Below are positions 17,619-26,455 of a DNA stretch of 38,756 nt, in pieces; positions within the stretch are counted from its first letter, which is position 1; every line of letters starts with the position of its first letter. The stretch spans positions 1,027-39,782 of the forward strand of contig DLME01000013.1 of the NCBI GenBank assembly GCA_002479215.1, given 5' to 3'. The notes beneath the pieces were generated by a model. The model was not told the DNA's origin. It did not search any database and saw only the letters and a program-made list of their open reading frames with translations. Source of the stretch: Syntrophaceae bacterium UBA7544. Lineage in GTDB: Bacteria; Desulfobacterota; Syntrophia; Syntrophales; Smithellaceae. Made by a program: the position numbers and the translations under genes.

Positions 17619-18784
17619 TGTACACAGTTCACATTAAATTTACCAAGCGGTTGGCCAAAGTTCAGGAAGCAATTAAGAAATATAACATCGATGTCCTGAT
17701 TGGAACCCGTCTCAAAACAATCACCCATGTTTGCGGCGCCTTCTGCCCGTGGCGGAGCGGGGTTGTCATCCCCGCCTCGGGGGAGATTACCCTCATACCC
17801 CCTTCCATGGACGTGAATCGCCTGGCTCAGGAAGGGTGGCTCGAACATGTGGAGGGGTACGGTAAGCTCACGTTGATGGAAACTATCATCCGGAAAATCA
17901 AAAGCATGGGCCTGGATAAGGGCCGCATCGGCTTCGAGAGCGCGTCTTCGGCCTATATTGCTGAAGGGTACCTGACCTTTTGGGAATATCAAGAGCTGCA
18001 GAAGGGGCTTCCGAAGGCCACCCTGATCAATGCGGTGGAGATCTTCGACCAGCTCACCTTGGTGAAGGAAGAAGCGGAAGTGCGGTTGATGAGGCAAGCC
18101 ACGGCGATCGTAGATACCGCCCATGAAGAAGTGCGCAAGTTTTTGCGGCCCGGAGTAAACGAAAAACAAATTGCCGGGGTCGCGGAAAAGGTTATGCGGG
18201 ATGCGGGAAGCGAGTTTGCCTGGACTTTCACGGGCGGGCAGGAAGTGGCTTCCGGGTATCGGACCTGGACGGGAGCCTGCACACCGGCTACGGACAAGAT
18301 CGTCCAGTACGGTGAATTCGTTCTACTGGATCTTCACGGAATGTATGGGCTGATGCTTGGAGACGTTTCCCATAACGCCATTATGGGGCAGCCGGATGCC
18401 GACCAGAGGAAGGTGATAGATGCCTACGTGAAGACCTGTGAACGCATCGTAGAGGTCATGCGTCCGGGAAAAACCCTGGGAGAGGTTGGTAAAAATGTCC
18501 GCGAATTTGTGGTACGCAATGGGTGGGATAAGTTTATCCGGGGATTCGGCCACGGGATCGGCCATGCCGGCCATGAATGGTACCCCACGTTGACTGATGT
18601 CAAAATCCCCCACTGTACCAATCCTGACTATGTCATCGAGCCCAATTACATGCAGATGATTGCGGTTACGGCCAATCAGGTCGGTGTGGGCGGGTTAAGA
18701 ATGGAAAGGCCTCTGCTCATTACGGAGACCGGGAATGAATTGCTTTCCAAAATGCCTTTTGAGCCGTGGGTAATTGAAAGGTGA
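17618..18784 (+). CDS. M24-family (creatinase/aminopeptidase P fold) protein
   Basis: A 388-residue protein with an N-terminal creatinase-type domain (about 1-145) and a C-terminal pita-bread domain. VLLDLHG (D238) and LGDVSHN (D249) match two metal-binding Asp, GFGHGIGHAGHE supplies the His residues (H312, H316, H319), and RMERPLLIT supplies the last Glu (E363). The other Glu, usually in an EPG motif, appears replaced: the matching stretch reads MIAVTANQVG. It may be a metal-independent creatinase-like C-N hydrolase or an inactive relative rather than a dipeptidase. Start and stop overlap (TAATG) couple it to the ligase. Confidence 0.85.
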   Translation: MYTVHIKFTKRLAKVQEAIKKYNIDVLIGTRLKTITHVCGAFCPWRSGVVIPASGEITLIPPSMDVNRLAQEGWLEHVEGYGKLTLMETIIRKIKSMGLDKGRIGFESASSAYIAEGYLTFWEYQELQKGLPKATLINAVEIFDQLTLVKEEAEVRLMRQATAIVDTAHEEVRKFLRPGVNEKQIAGVAEKVMRDAGSEFAWTFTGGQEVASGYRTWTGACTPATDKIVQYGEFVLLDLHGMYGLMLGDVSHNAIMGQPDADQRKVIDAYVKTCERIVEVMRPGKTLGEVGKNVREFVVRNGWDKFIRGFGHGIGHAGHEWYPTLTDVKIPHCTNPDYVIEPNYMQMIAVTANQVGVGGLRMERPLLITETGNELLSKMPFEPWVIER

Positions 18785-18789
18785 TATTT

Positions 18790-18818
18790 TGTTGTTAAAA
18801 ACGATGTTTTCTACAACA
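18790..18818 (+). terminator. Imperfect stem-loop between M24 gene and SBP copy 2
   Basis: TGTTGTTAAAAAC (18790-18802) pairs with GTTTTCTACAACA (18806-18818) across a 3-nt gap, 11 of 13 positions complementary. It starts 6 nt after the stop codon. It may attenuate or stabilise the transcript ahead of the binding-protein gene. Confidence 0.4.
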
Positions 18819-18876
18819 TGAAGAACTAATTTTTAATGTTCGGGGTTCTCATCACGTCGATAAGGAGGAAAGGAAA

Positions 18877-20121
18877 ATGAAAAAGACTCTTGTGGTTTTG
18901 CTGGCGATTTTTTTTGTAGCCATAAGCCTTAACGAAGGTTATGCAGTTACTGAAATAAAAATAGGCCATCTTTTGCCATTATCCGGGAGTGCTGCAGCCC
19001 CCATTGGACAAGAAATGCTGGCGGCGACGCAATTGGCCATCAAACACGTTAATGATAACGGGGGCATCAAATCCCTTGGCGGGGCAAAAATTAAACTCGT
19101 GACAGTAGATACACAAGGAGATCCACAGATTGGGATGACCCAGACAGAGCGCCTGATCAACGTGGAAAAAGTTTCGGCAATCATAGGGGCTTACCAAAGT
19201 GCAGTTACCTTTCCCAGTACAGCGGTTGCTGAAAAATATAGAATCCCCTGGGTTGTAGACTTGGCGGCGAAGGCGGAGATAACCGAAAGAGGATTTAAAT
19301 ATGTTTTTAGGCCTGCCCAATGTCCATCTTCCGGAAATGCAGATTCAACGATTGAATTTTTGAAATGGATTGGAGGAAAGACAGGGAAACCTGCCAAGAC
19401 GATGGCCATGATATATGAGAATACCGATTGGGGGCAAGACCTTGCCAAAACACTACGGCGGAGAGCACCTGAAATTAAAGTAAAAATTATCCTTGATGAA
19501 CCTTACCCGCCGAACTCTGGAAACCTTATGCCTCTTGCTGTTAAGATAAAAGGTGTGAATGCGGATGTCATATCCATAACCGGTTATACGGTGGATGATA
19601 TATCGATTTGCCAGTTAATTGAAAGGATGAGAATTGAGCCCATGGCGGTTATATGGAGTGGGGCAGGTTCTTTAGATCAGACCTTTATTCCTTCGATTGG
19701 GTATAGAGGGACAAATTATCAGTATACTGCAGACGGATGGGGTGGATATGACGCCTGCGTAAAAACCCCTTGGGCAAAAAAAGTTTGGGACGATTTTAAG
19801 CAAATGACCGGAAAGAATATGAGCGAACTTTCTGTAGATGCCTATGTTGCCGCAAGGGTGTTGGCGGCGGCTTTGGAGAAGGCCAAATCGACTGACCCTG
19901 AAGCAATTAGAGATGCTTTATCGCAAATTAAGATAAAAGGAGATTTAGCTGATTTTTTGGGGTTCCCTATCGAATTTGATGAAAAGGGACAAAATCCGTA
20001 TAAGAAATATGTGACGAAACAAATTTATGAGGGCAAATATCAATTAGTATGGCCGCCTCACCTCGCCAGTCATGATTACAAGCCGATATGGCCCGTACCA
20101 AAATGGGATGAAAGAAAGTAA
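18877..20121 (+). CDS. Branched-chain amino acid-type ABC transporter substrate-binding protein (copy 2)
   Basis: Periplasmic LivK-type binding protein of 414 residues with a short signal peptide (about 1-23, ending near NEGYA) and the family segments EIKIGHLLPLSG, IGAYQSAVTFPSTAVAEKY and ENTDWGQDLA. It is a close paralogue of copy 1 (8455-9723), with the same overall length and WPVPKW ending. AAGGAGGAAAGG gives a strong ribosome-binding site, fitting the high expression of binding proteins. It has no private permease next to it and probably shares system 1 or 2. Confidence 0.92.
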   Translation: MKKTLVVLLAIFFVAISLNEGYAVTEIKIGHLLPLSGSAAAPIGQEMLAATQLAIKHVNDNGGIKSLGGAKIKLVTVDTQGDPQIGMTQTERLINVEKVSAIIGAYQSAVTFPSTAVAEKYRIPWVVDLAAKAEITERGFKYVFRPAQCPSSGNADSTIEFLKWIGGKTGKPAKTMAMIYENTDWGQDLAKTLRRRAPEIKVKIILDEPYPPNSGNLMPLAVKIKGVNADVISITGYTVDDISICQLIERMRIEPMAVIWSGAGSLDQTFIPSIGYRGTNYQYTADGWGGYDACVKTPWAKKVWDDFKQMTGKNMSELSVDAYVAARVLAAALEKAKSTDPEAIRDALSQIKIKGDLADFLGFPIEFDEKGQNPYKKYVTKQIYEGKYQLVWPPHLASHDYKPIWPVPKWDERK

Positions 20122-20135
20122 AACAAATTTTATCA

Positions 20136-20180
20136 GGGCCATCACCGAATGAACGAAGAATTGTTCAATCGTGATGGTCC
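20136..20180 (+). terminator. Long imperfect stem-loop after SBP copy 2
   Basis: GGGCCATCACC followed by GAATGAAC pairs with GTTCAATCGTGATGGTCC around an 8-nt loop, about 18 pairs with a few mismatches. It begins 15 nt after the SBP stop and lies before the ligase start at 20215. No T-run follows, so it may act as an mRNA-stabilising or attenuating element. Confidence 0.45.
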
Positions 20181-20214
20181 TTCGAGCGCAGATGAACGTC
20201 CAGGAGGAGATGAG

Positions 20215-21573
20215 ATGTATTGGGATAAACGAATTGAAACAATGTCTAGAGATGAGTTGGGTGCTCTGCAAGAGAAAAGATTGAAATCGCAGATCGCCTA
20301 TGTTTATAAAAACTCTCTTTTTTATCAAAGAAAATTTAAATCGATTGGTTTCCAGCCCGGTGACTTCAAAAGCTTAAATGATCTAGCTAAGCTTCCCTTT
20401 ACGGAAAAAGAAGAACTTAGAGATGCCCAGGTAGAAAAACCGCCGTTTGGGACGCATGTTTGCATTCCTTGGGATGAGATTGTTTGGGCGCCGATGACGA
20501 GCGGTACAACGGGTACCCCCTTGATTCTTCCCAGAAATGTCAAGGATATAGAAATCTGGACCGATTTGAATGCTCGGGCATTAGTCTGCGAGGGCTTGCA
20601 CAAAGGCGATATATTTCAAAATGCATTCGGTTATCACTATATCTATTCCGGACTCATAATGCACTTAGCCGCTCAAAAGGTTGGAGCGACTGTTTTAAAT
20701 ACCGGTATGGGAAATACAGATCGTCAACTTTGGGTATTGACCCACTTTGGGTCATCCGTCTTGGTTGCCACCCCTTCCTACTTCAACTTTCTGGGGAATA
20801 TTCTGATCGCTAAAAATCTTCAAGACAAGGTGAAGATGAGGATTGCCCATGGGGGAGGTGAAATCGGTATCAATACCCAGACCGCAAAGAGGAGGATTAG
20901 GGAATTATTCCCGAGTGTGAAAAATGTCATCGATGGTTATGGGGTCACCGATATTGGCACGATCATATGGATTGAATGTCCGGAGGAGGCTGGCGGTCAT
21001 ATCTGCGAGGATTCTGTTTATCCGGAAATTTTGAACCCGGATACCCTTCAACCGGTATCTTCGGGAGAAACAGGGGAATTAGTTTTAACGGATTTGGTGG
21101 GAACAACGGCTCCCTTGATTCGCTTTAGGGTAAAAGATTTGGTGGTTTTTGACCCCCAACCATGCCCATGTGGAAGAACTCTGGGCCGATTTCCCGGGGG
21201 CGTAATTGGCCGCATTGATCATATGGTGACGGTGAAAAGCGCCAACGTTTATCCCTCAATGATCGAAGATATAATAAAAAGTAATGACCTGCTAACGGGT
21301 GAATATGTGATGATCGTCGATCGACCCAAAGATTTGGACACGCTTTTGATTCGCGCCGAGTTCAAATCAAATGCCATGGAAGAGAGAGAAAGGCTAAAAG
21401 ATATAATCAAGAGTGGAATCCGAAAAGCCACGGGATTGTCTGCTGAAGTTGAATTGGTTTCTGAAGGTACACTTCCGAGGTTTGTTTACAAGGCAATGAG
21501 GGTTGTTGATATGAGAAAAGGGCAGTCTTTTGAAGATGTGGTAAAGAAGGCCAAAGAACAGGAAAAAATGTGA
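20215..21573 (+). CDS. Phenylacetate-CoA ligase (PaaK) family protein
   Basis: An AMP-forming ligase of the PaaK group, 452 residues, predicted to activate an aromatic or related acid to its CoA ester. MYWDKRIETMSRDELGALQ is the characteristic start. MTSGTTGTPLILPRN (about 94-108) is the P-loop; DGYGVTDIG and LVLTDLVGTTAPLIRFRVKD follow, with the PaaK-type C-terminus. An in-frame ATG at 20149 lies inside the stem-loop and is rejected. The ATG at 20215 has AGGAGGAGATGAG upstream and fits the family. It lies between two binding-protein genes, tying it to uptake of its acid substrate. Confidence 0.9.
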   Translation: MYWDKRIETMSRDELGALQEKRLKSQIAYVYKNSLFYQRKFKSIGFQPGDFKSLNDLAKLPFTEKEELRDAQVEKPPFGTHVCIPWDEIVWAPMTSGTTGTPLILPRNVKDIEIWTDLNARALVCEGLHKGDIFQNAFGYHYIYSGLIMHLAAQKVGATVLNTGMGNTDRQLWVLTHFGSSVLVATPSYFNFLGNILIAKNLQDKVKMRIAHGGGEIGINTQTAKRRIRELFPSVKNVIDGYGVTDIGTIIWIECPEEAGGHICEDSVYPEILNPDTLQPVSSGETGELVLTDLVGTTAPLIRFRVKDLVVFDPQPCPCGRTLGRFPGGVIGRIDHMVTVKSANVYPSMIEDIIKSNDLLTGEYVMIVDRPKDLDTLLIRAEFKSNAMEERERLKDIIKSGIRKATGLSAEVELVSEGTLPRFVYKAMRVVDMRKGQSFEDVVKKAKEQEKM

Positions 21574-21662
21574 AAACAAGTTTGTCCGATAACAATCCTT
21601 ATGATGCCGAAAAAAATGACATTGCGGCACAAACAAACATGCTAAAAAAAGGAGACCAGACT

Positions 21663-22919
21663 ATGAGAAACATTTTTAAGCTAACAGTTGTTTTGGTGGT
21701 TTTGGCTTGCGTAATGGCCTATCCTTATGAAGCCAGAACTGAAGAATTAAAAATCGGGGTTATTCTTCCTTTGAGCGGGCTCATGGCCCATGAGGGTCAA
21801 GAATCTCTCTCAGGGATAGAACTGGCAACAGAAACGCTGAACGCGAAAGGGGGATTATTAGGGAAGAAGGTTAAACTGATTATTAGTGATGCCCCCGATG
21901 CCAAAGCCGGAGCAGGCGAAGCTGAAAAGTTAATCACTCAGGAAAATATAAAACTGATCCTAGGGACTTTCTCAAGCGGTATTTGTTACTCCGCAAGCGA
22001 GGTGGCCAATAGATATAAGGTACCTTATTTTGAAGTTGCCGCTGGCATCGCCGATACCCTTACCGAACGCGGACTTAAATACTTTTGGAGAATAACCCCG
22101 CGAGCAAGCAATTATGCACAAGTAGTTAGTGAATACACCAAAGAGGTTACGGCTCCTAAGCTGGGGATTCCGCCAAATAAATTGCGAATCGCTATCGCTT
22201 ATGAAGACGGTCCTTATGGAACACAAACGGTCAAAGATTTAGACCGGATCATGCCAACTTTTGGGTTGACTAATATTGTTGCCAAAGAGGCCTACAGTGC
22301 AAAAGGCGTTGATCTTTCCTCGATGCTCCTTAAAATACAGGCAGCAAAACCCGATCTCTTTCTATCGATCTCCTATGCTCCGGACGCCATTCTGATAGGC
22401 CGGCAAGCGAAAGAGTTAAATTTTAATCCGAAGGCGTGGCAAGGATTCGGTGGGGGATGGGGTTCCCCATCACTTTATGAGGCTTTAAAAAATGATTTGA
22501 ACGGTATTTTTAGTACGGAATTTGCTCCAGTCCATATCAATAAAGCAGTTGTTCCGGGTGCCGAAGATTTTCATAAGAGATTCAAGGAAAAATACAATAG
22601 GCCCCTGGAATCTTCTATTCCCCAAACAAGTTGTATGGCAGCGACGGTAGTTTTTGATATCATAAAAAGGGCGCGCTCTTTGGACCCCGAAGATATCGCC
22701 AAAGCGGCCTGGAAAACTGATATTCCAATATGGACGACAATCAACGGATGGGGTGTAAAATTCAATGGCCCAGACCAACCACATCCCGGACAAAATTCAC
22801 GTGCTTTTATGTATAACACCCAATGGAAAAATGGGGAGCATCGCGTTGTTTGGCCTCTGAAAGCGAAATACGCAGATCCAGTCTACCCCTTACCCTCATG
22901 GAAAGAGAGAGTAAAATAG
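21663..22919 (+). CDS. Branched-chain amino acid-type ABC transporter substrate-binding protein (copy 3)
   Basis: Periplasmic LivK-type protein of 418 residues. The longer frame from 21570 is rejected because AAAGGAG lies upstream of the ATG at 21663 and this start gives a clean signal peptide (MRNIFKLTVVLVVLACVMA). The mature part begins ELKIGVILPLSG. It is more distant from copies 1 and 2: IGAYQSAVTFPSTAVAEKY is replaced by LGTFSSGICYSASEVANRY. This suggests a different ligand. It directly precedes the second permease set and is probably its dedicated receptor. Confidence 0.92.
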   Translation: MRNIFKLTVVLVVLACVMAYPYEARTEELKIGVILPLSGLMAHEGQESLSGIELATETLNAKGGLLGKKVKLIISDAPDAKAGAGEAEKLITQENIKLILGTFSSGICYSASEVANRYKVPYFEVAAGIADTLTERGLKYFWRITPRASNYAQVVSEYTKEVTAPKLGIPPNKLRIAIAYEDGPYGTQTVKDLDRIMPTFGLTNIVAKEAYSAKGVDLSSMLLKIQAAKPDLFLSISYAPDAILIGRQAKELNFNPKAWQGFGGGWGSPSLYEALKNDLNGIFSTEFAPVHINKAVVPGAEDFHKRFKEKYNRPLESSIPQTSCMAATVVFDIIKRARSLDPEDIAKAAWKTDIPIWTTINGWGVKFNGPDQPHPGQNSRAFMYNTQWKNGEHRVVWPLKAKYADPVYPLPSWKERVK

Positions 22920-22930
22920 ATTATTGGGAA

Positions 22931-22957
22931 GAAGGAGAGCCAGCCTGGCTCTCCTTC
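22931..22957 (+). terminator. Perfect 12-bp stem-loop between SBP copy 3 and livH
   Basis: GAAGGAGAGCCA (22931-22942) and TGGCTCTCCTTC (22946-22957) are perfectly complementary with a 3-nt GCC loop. It sits 11 nt after the SBP stop and 40 nt before the permease start, and is followed by CTTTGAA, not a long T-run. The position suggests partial termination or 3'-end protection that makes SBP mRNA exceed permease mRNA. Confidence 0.65.
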
Positions 22958-22997
22958 CTTTGAACCTATCATTTTCTCTTGTTAGGGAGAGGGAGCT

Positions 22998-23870
22998 ATG
23001 TCTGAGATTCTTATTAAGGTGGTCATCAACGGATTATTAATGGGGGGGATATACGCTTTAATTAGTCTGGGGCTCACCCTTATCTTCGGCGTAGTCCGGA
23101 TCGTAAATTTTGCCCATGGCGAATTTTTAATGCTGAGCATGTATGCCTCCTATTGGCTATTTCAACTTTGGGGGATTGATCCCTATGTTTCTGTTCTCAT
23201 TATTGCTCCCTTATTTTTCGTTTTTGGCATGATAGTTCAACGCGGGATTTTTCAACCTATATTGAACGCCCCGGAAGTAAGCAAGATATTCGCGGCCATC
23301 GGCCTGGTCATGGTATTGCAAAATTTAGCTCTCTTATTTTGGAAGGGAGACTATAGAGCCATTAAAACTATTTCCTCCGGGCTTTTAATAGGACCCGAAG
23401 GATTCATGATCGGCCTGCCCCGTTTCATTGCCTTTCTAGCTGCAGTAAGCATTATGCTCGGGCTATATTTTTTCATTAAGAATACCTATACCGGCAAAGC
23501 AATCCGAGCCACCGGGCAAGATCAAGGGGCAGCGTTGCTGATGGGGATCAACACCAAGCGGATATTTCTTATCGCTTTTGGCATCGGGTCAAGTTGTGTG
23601 GGAATTGCGGGCTGTTTATTGATGCCGATTTACTCTGTTTTTCCCACGGTGGGGGCCTATTTTGTTCTAGTTGCCTTTGTTATCGTCGTCCTAGGAGGGT
23701 TGGGAAGCATGTTAGGGGCCTTCATTGGAGGTTTGATCATTGGATTGGTCGAGGCACTAAGTGGCTATTTCATTTCCTCAACCTATAAAGAGGCTATTTA
23801 TTTTATCATCTTTTGGTTCTTGCTGATCTATAAGCCTACTGGCTTATTTGGTTCAGTAAGCCAGGAATAA
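22998..23870 (+). CDS. Liv-type ABC transporter permease LivH (system 2)
   Basis: Membrane permease of 290 residues with the LivH segments GGIYALISLGLTLIFGVVRIVNFAHGEFLM, TGKAIRATGQDQGAALLMGIN and VVLGGLGSMLGAFIGGLIIG. GGGAG is close to the ATG. It is homologous to the system 1 permease but clearly diverged, so the two transporters are not a very recent tandem copy. Confidence 0.93.
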   Translation: MSEILIKVVINGLLMGGIYALISLGLTLIFGVVRIVNFAHGEFLMLSMYASYWLFQLWGIDPYVSVLIIAPLFFVFGMIVQRGIFQPILNAPEVSKIFAAIGLVMVLQNLALLFWKGDYRAIKTISSGLLIGPEGFMIGLPRFIAFLAAVSIMLGLYFFIKNTYTGKAIRATGQDQGAALLMGINTKRIFLIAFGIGSSCVGIAGCLLMPIYSVFPTVGAYFVLVAFVIVVLGGLGSMLGAFIGGLIIGLVEALSGYFISSTYKEAIYFIIFWFLLIYKPTGLFGSVSQE

Positions 23871-23883
23871 AAAGAATTACCCA

Positions 23884-25689
23884 ATGTTTTTTAAAACCCT
23901 CTTTCGCCCTCAAATCTACATTCCATTCCTGGGTCTCACACTATTGATCCTGACCCCTGTTCTTGTCAAAAGCCCTTTCCTTTTGCATATTGTGATTATA
24001 ACGATTCTGTATGCCGCCCTGGGATCGGCCTGGAATATCATCGGGGGATATGGGGGGCAGCTTTCCTTAGGGCACACCGTTTTCTTCGGAATAGGAGCAT
24101 ACACCTCAACACTTCTTTACCTTAAATTTGGTTTATCTCCTTGGTTAGGCATGTTGTTGGGGGCCTTCCTCTCCATGATTGTTGCGGCCATTGTGGGATA
24201 TCCCAGTTTTAGACTGCGGGGACCTTTCTTCGTTCTCTCGACGATCGCTTTTGGGGAGGTGATGCACATTATTGCTATCAATTGGCGGGATGTCACCGGA
24301 GGTTCTGTCGGTCTAGGCATCCAATTCGAGCCCGCGTTTAAAAACTTTATCTTTAGTACCAAAGTTCCCTATGCCTATATTGTTATTGGACTACTTGTTC
24401 TCATATTGGCGGTAGTAACCCTAATGGAAAAATCTCGAATGGGCTACTATCTATCGGCTCTTCGAGAAAATGAAGATGGCGCCAAAGTTTTGGGAATCAA
24501 TACGGCTAGGTATAAACTCTTGGCTTTAATGATCAGCGCCTTCTTTACTTCCTTGGGAGGCACTTTCTATGCTCAATACATCCTTTTCATAGACCCTTAT
24601 GATATTTTAACTCTAAGTCTTTCCATCGATATGGCCCTGGTTTCGATTATCGGGGGAATTGGCACGATCATCGGTCCGGTGATCGGCTCTTTTTTCATGA
24701 TCCCTTTGGGTGAATTTTTACGGGGAACTTTAGGAGGTGCTTTCAGAGGGATCCACTTGATCATTTATGGGACCATCCTGATCTTAGTGGTTATTTACAT
24801 GCCACAGGGTATTGTGGAGAAGATTAGAAAAAAGTATCGCGTCCTGGTCTCTAAACTTCCTGGTTTTCGGCCGGAGGAAATCTTGTCCCTGAGGATGGTG
24901 CCCGGCTCCCATATTTTACAGACCGCCAATGCCCGGTCTTTTGGAGAGCATCCCACACCTTTTCTGCTGGAGGTGCAGAATCTTTCCAAATATTTCGGCG
25001 GACTCGCAGCAGTTTCCTGTGTCGACTTCCGACTTCGACAAAGCGAAATATTAGGCCTGATCGGTCCCAATGGCGCAGGGAAAACAACTCTTTTTAACCT
25101 GATATGCGGATTTTACGCTCCAGACGATGGCCAGATCCTTTACAAGGGGAAAAACATTGAAGGATTTAGGCCCCATATTCTTTGCCAGAAAGGCATAGGG
25201 CGCACCTTCCAAATCGTAAAGCCTTTTGGGAATATGAGTGTTCTCGACAATGTTATAGCGGGGGCCTATTGCCGAGCACCTAAAAACGCTATTGCCAGGG
25301 CAAAAGCGGAAGAAATTTTGAAATTTGTTGGGTTGTGGGAAAACAGAAATTTAATTGCAAAAAGCCTCACACTCCCGGGAAAAAAGCGCTTAGAGATGGC
25401 GAAAGTATTAGCCACTCAACCCGATCTGATTCTTTTGGACGAAGTAATGGCCGGTTTGAATCAACGGGAGATTTCAGATGCCACGGTCCTGATAAAAAAA
25501 ATCAATGAAGAAGGAATCACCGTGATGGTCATTGAGCACGTCATGTCTGTAATTATGTCCCTTTGCCATCAGATCATTGTCCTGCATCACGGGGAGAAAA
25601 TTGCCGAAGGGGCTCCTGAGAAGATCAGCAATGACCCCAAGGTTATTGAAGCTTATTTAGGGGAGGAATACTTAATTGCTCGAGGTTAA
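23884..25689 (+). CDS. Fused LivM permease-LivG ATPase (system 2)
   Basis: A single 601-residue protein joins LivM and LivG. Residues about 1-320 are the permease (SAWNIIGGYGGQLSLGHTVFFGIGAYTS, then GYYLSALRENEDGAKVLGIN). A linker of about 30-40 residues follows, then the ATPase from about 360 with Walker A GPNGAGKTT (394-402), the divergent signature LTLPGKKRLEMAKVL and LILLDEVMAGL. The same functions are separate genes in system 1. The frame is continuous through the junction and reads as a genuine fusion. It overlaps livF by 14 nt. Confidence 0.92.
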   Translation: MFFKTLFRPQIYIPFLGLTLLILTPVLVKSPFLLHIVIITILYAALGSAWNIIGGYGGQLSLGHTVFFGIGAYTSTLLYLKFGLSPWLGMLLGAFLSMIVAAIVGYPSFRLRGPFFVLSTIAFGEVMHIIAINWRDVTGGSVGLGIQFEPAFKNFIFSTKVPYAYIVIGLLVLILAVVTLMEKSRMGYYLSALRENEDGAKVLGINTARYKLLALMISAFFTSLGGTFYAQYILFIDPYDILTLSLSIDMALVSIIGGIGTIIGPVIGSFFMIPLGEFLRGTLGGAFRGIHLIIYGTILILVVIYMPQGIVEKIRKKYRVLVSKLPGFRPEEILSLRMVPGSHILQTANARSFGEHPTPFLLEVQNLSKYFGGLAAVSCVDFRLRQSEILGLIGPNGAGKTTLFNLICGFYAPDDGQILYKGKNIEGFRPHILCQKGIGRTFQIVKPFGNMSVLDNVIAGAYCRAPKNAIARAKAEEILKFVGLWENRNLIAKSLTLPGKKRLEMAKVLATQPDLILLDEVMAGLNQREISDATVLIKKINEEGITVMVIEHVMSVIMSLCHQIIVLHHGEKIAEGAPEKISNDPKVIEAYLGEEYLIARG

Positions 25690-26380
25690 GGGAATTGGCG
25701 TTTTCTATGGAGAAGTGCAAGTGCTTTGGGAAATATCCCTAAAAGTTGGCGAAGGGGAAATCGTGAGTATAGTGGGGTCGAATGCAGCCGGCAAGACTAC
25801 CACCTTAAATACGATTTCAGGTATTTTGCGGCCGACTTCAGGAGAGATCTTTTTCGAAGGGATTCGTTTAGACCGGGAGACTCCTGATCGGATTGTTGAG
25901 AGGGGGCTTGTCCAGATTCCGGAAGGAAGAAGACTTTTCCCCGAGATGACGGTTTTAGAGAATCTGGAAATTGGAACGTATCCCCAAAGAGCGAGAGGAA
26001 AAAGGGACCAGACACTGAAAAAAATTCTGGATCTTTTTCCGATTCTTTCGGACAGAAAGAAGCAACTTGCTAGCTCCCTAAGCGGAGGACAACAGCAGAT
26101 GCTCGCCATCGGCCGGGGGCTTATGGCGCAACCGCGACTGTTAATGCTCGACGAACCCTCCCTGGGCTTAGCTCCATTGATCGTTAAAAAAACTTTCGAG
26201 ATCATCAAGGATATTCGATCACAGGGCACAACCATTCTCCTGGTCGAGCAAAATGTCATGCATTCGCTGCAGATTGCCGATAGGGGATATGTCTTGGAAA
26301 ATGGACGAATCGTTTTGGAAAACACGGGGAAGGCTTTATTGGAAGACAAAAACTTGAAGAAGGCGTATTTAGGTAATTGA
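25676..26380 (+). CDS. Liv-type ABC transporter ATP-binding protein LivF (system 2)
   Basis: ATPase subunit of 234 residues with Walker A GSNAAGKTT, intact signature LSGGQQQMLAIGRGL and Walker B LLMLDEPSLGLAP. The start codon is TTG, supported by GGGGAGG 9 nt upstream and by family alignment (MLEVKGIGVFYGE). It overlaps the LivM-LivG fusion, giving coupled synthesis of the two ATPases. Confidence 0.92.
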   Translation: MLEVKGIGVFYGEVQVLWEISLKVGEGEIVSIVGSNAAGKTTTLNTISGILRPTSGEIFFEGIRLDRETPDRIVERGLVQIPEGRRLFPEMTVLENLEIGTYPQRARGKRDQTLKKILDLFPILSDRKKQLASSLSGGQQQMLAIGRGLMAQPRLLMLDEPSLGLAPLIVKKTFEIIKDIRSQGTTILLVEQNVMHSLQIADRGYVLENGRIVLENTGKALLEDKNLKKAYLGN

Positions 26381-26455
26381 TCCTTGTTAAAGAAAGGATG
26401 TTGCGAGAAAAAGTAGGAGCGGAAGAGGCTCCCTTAAACAATTGGAGGAAAATAT

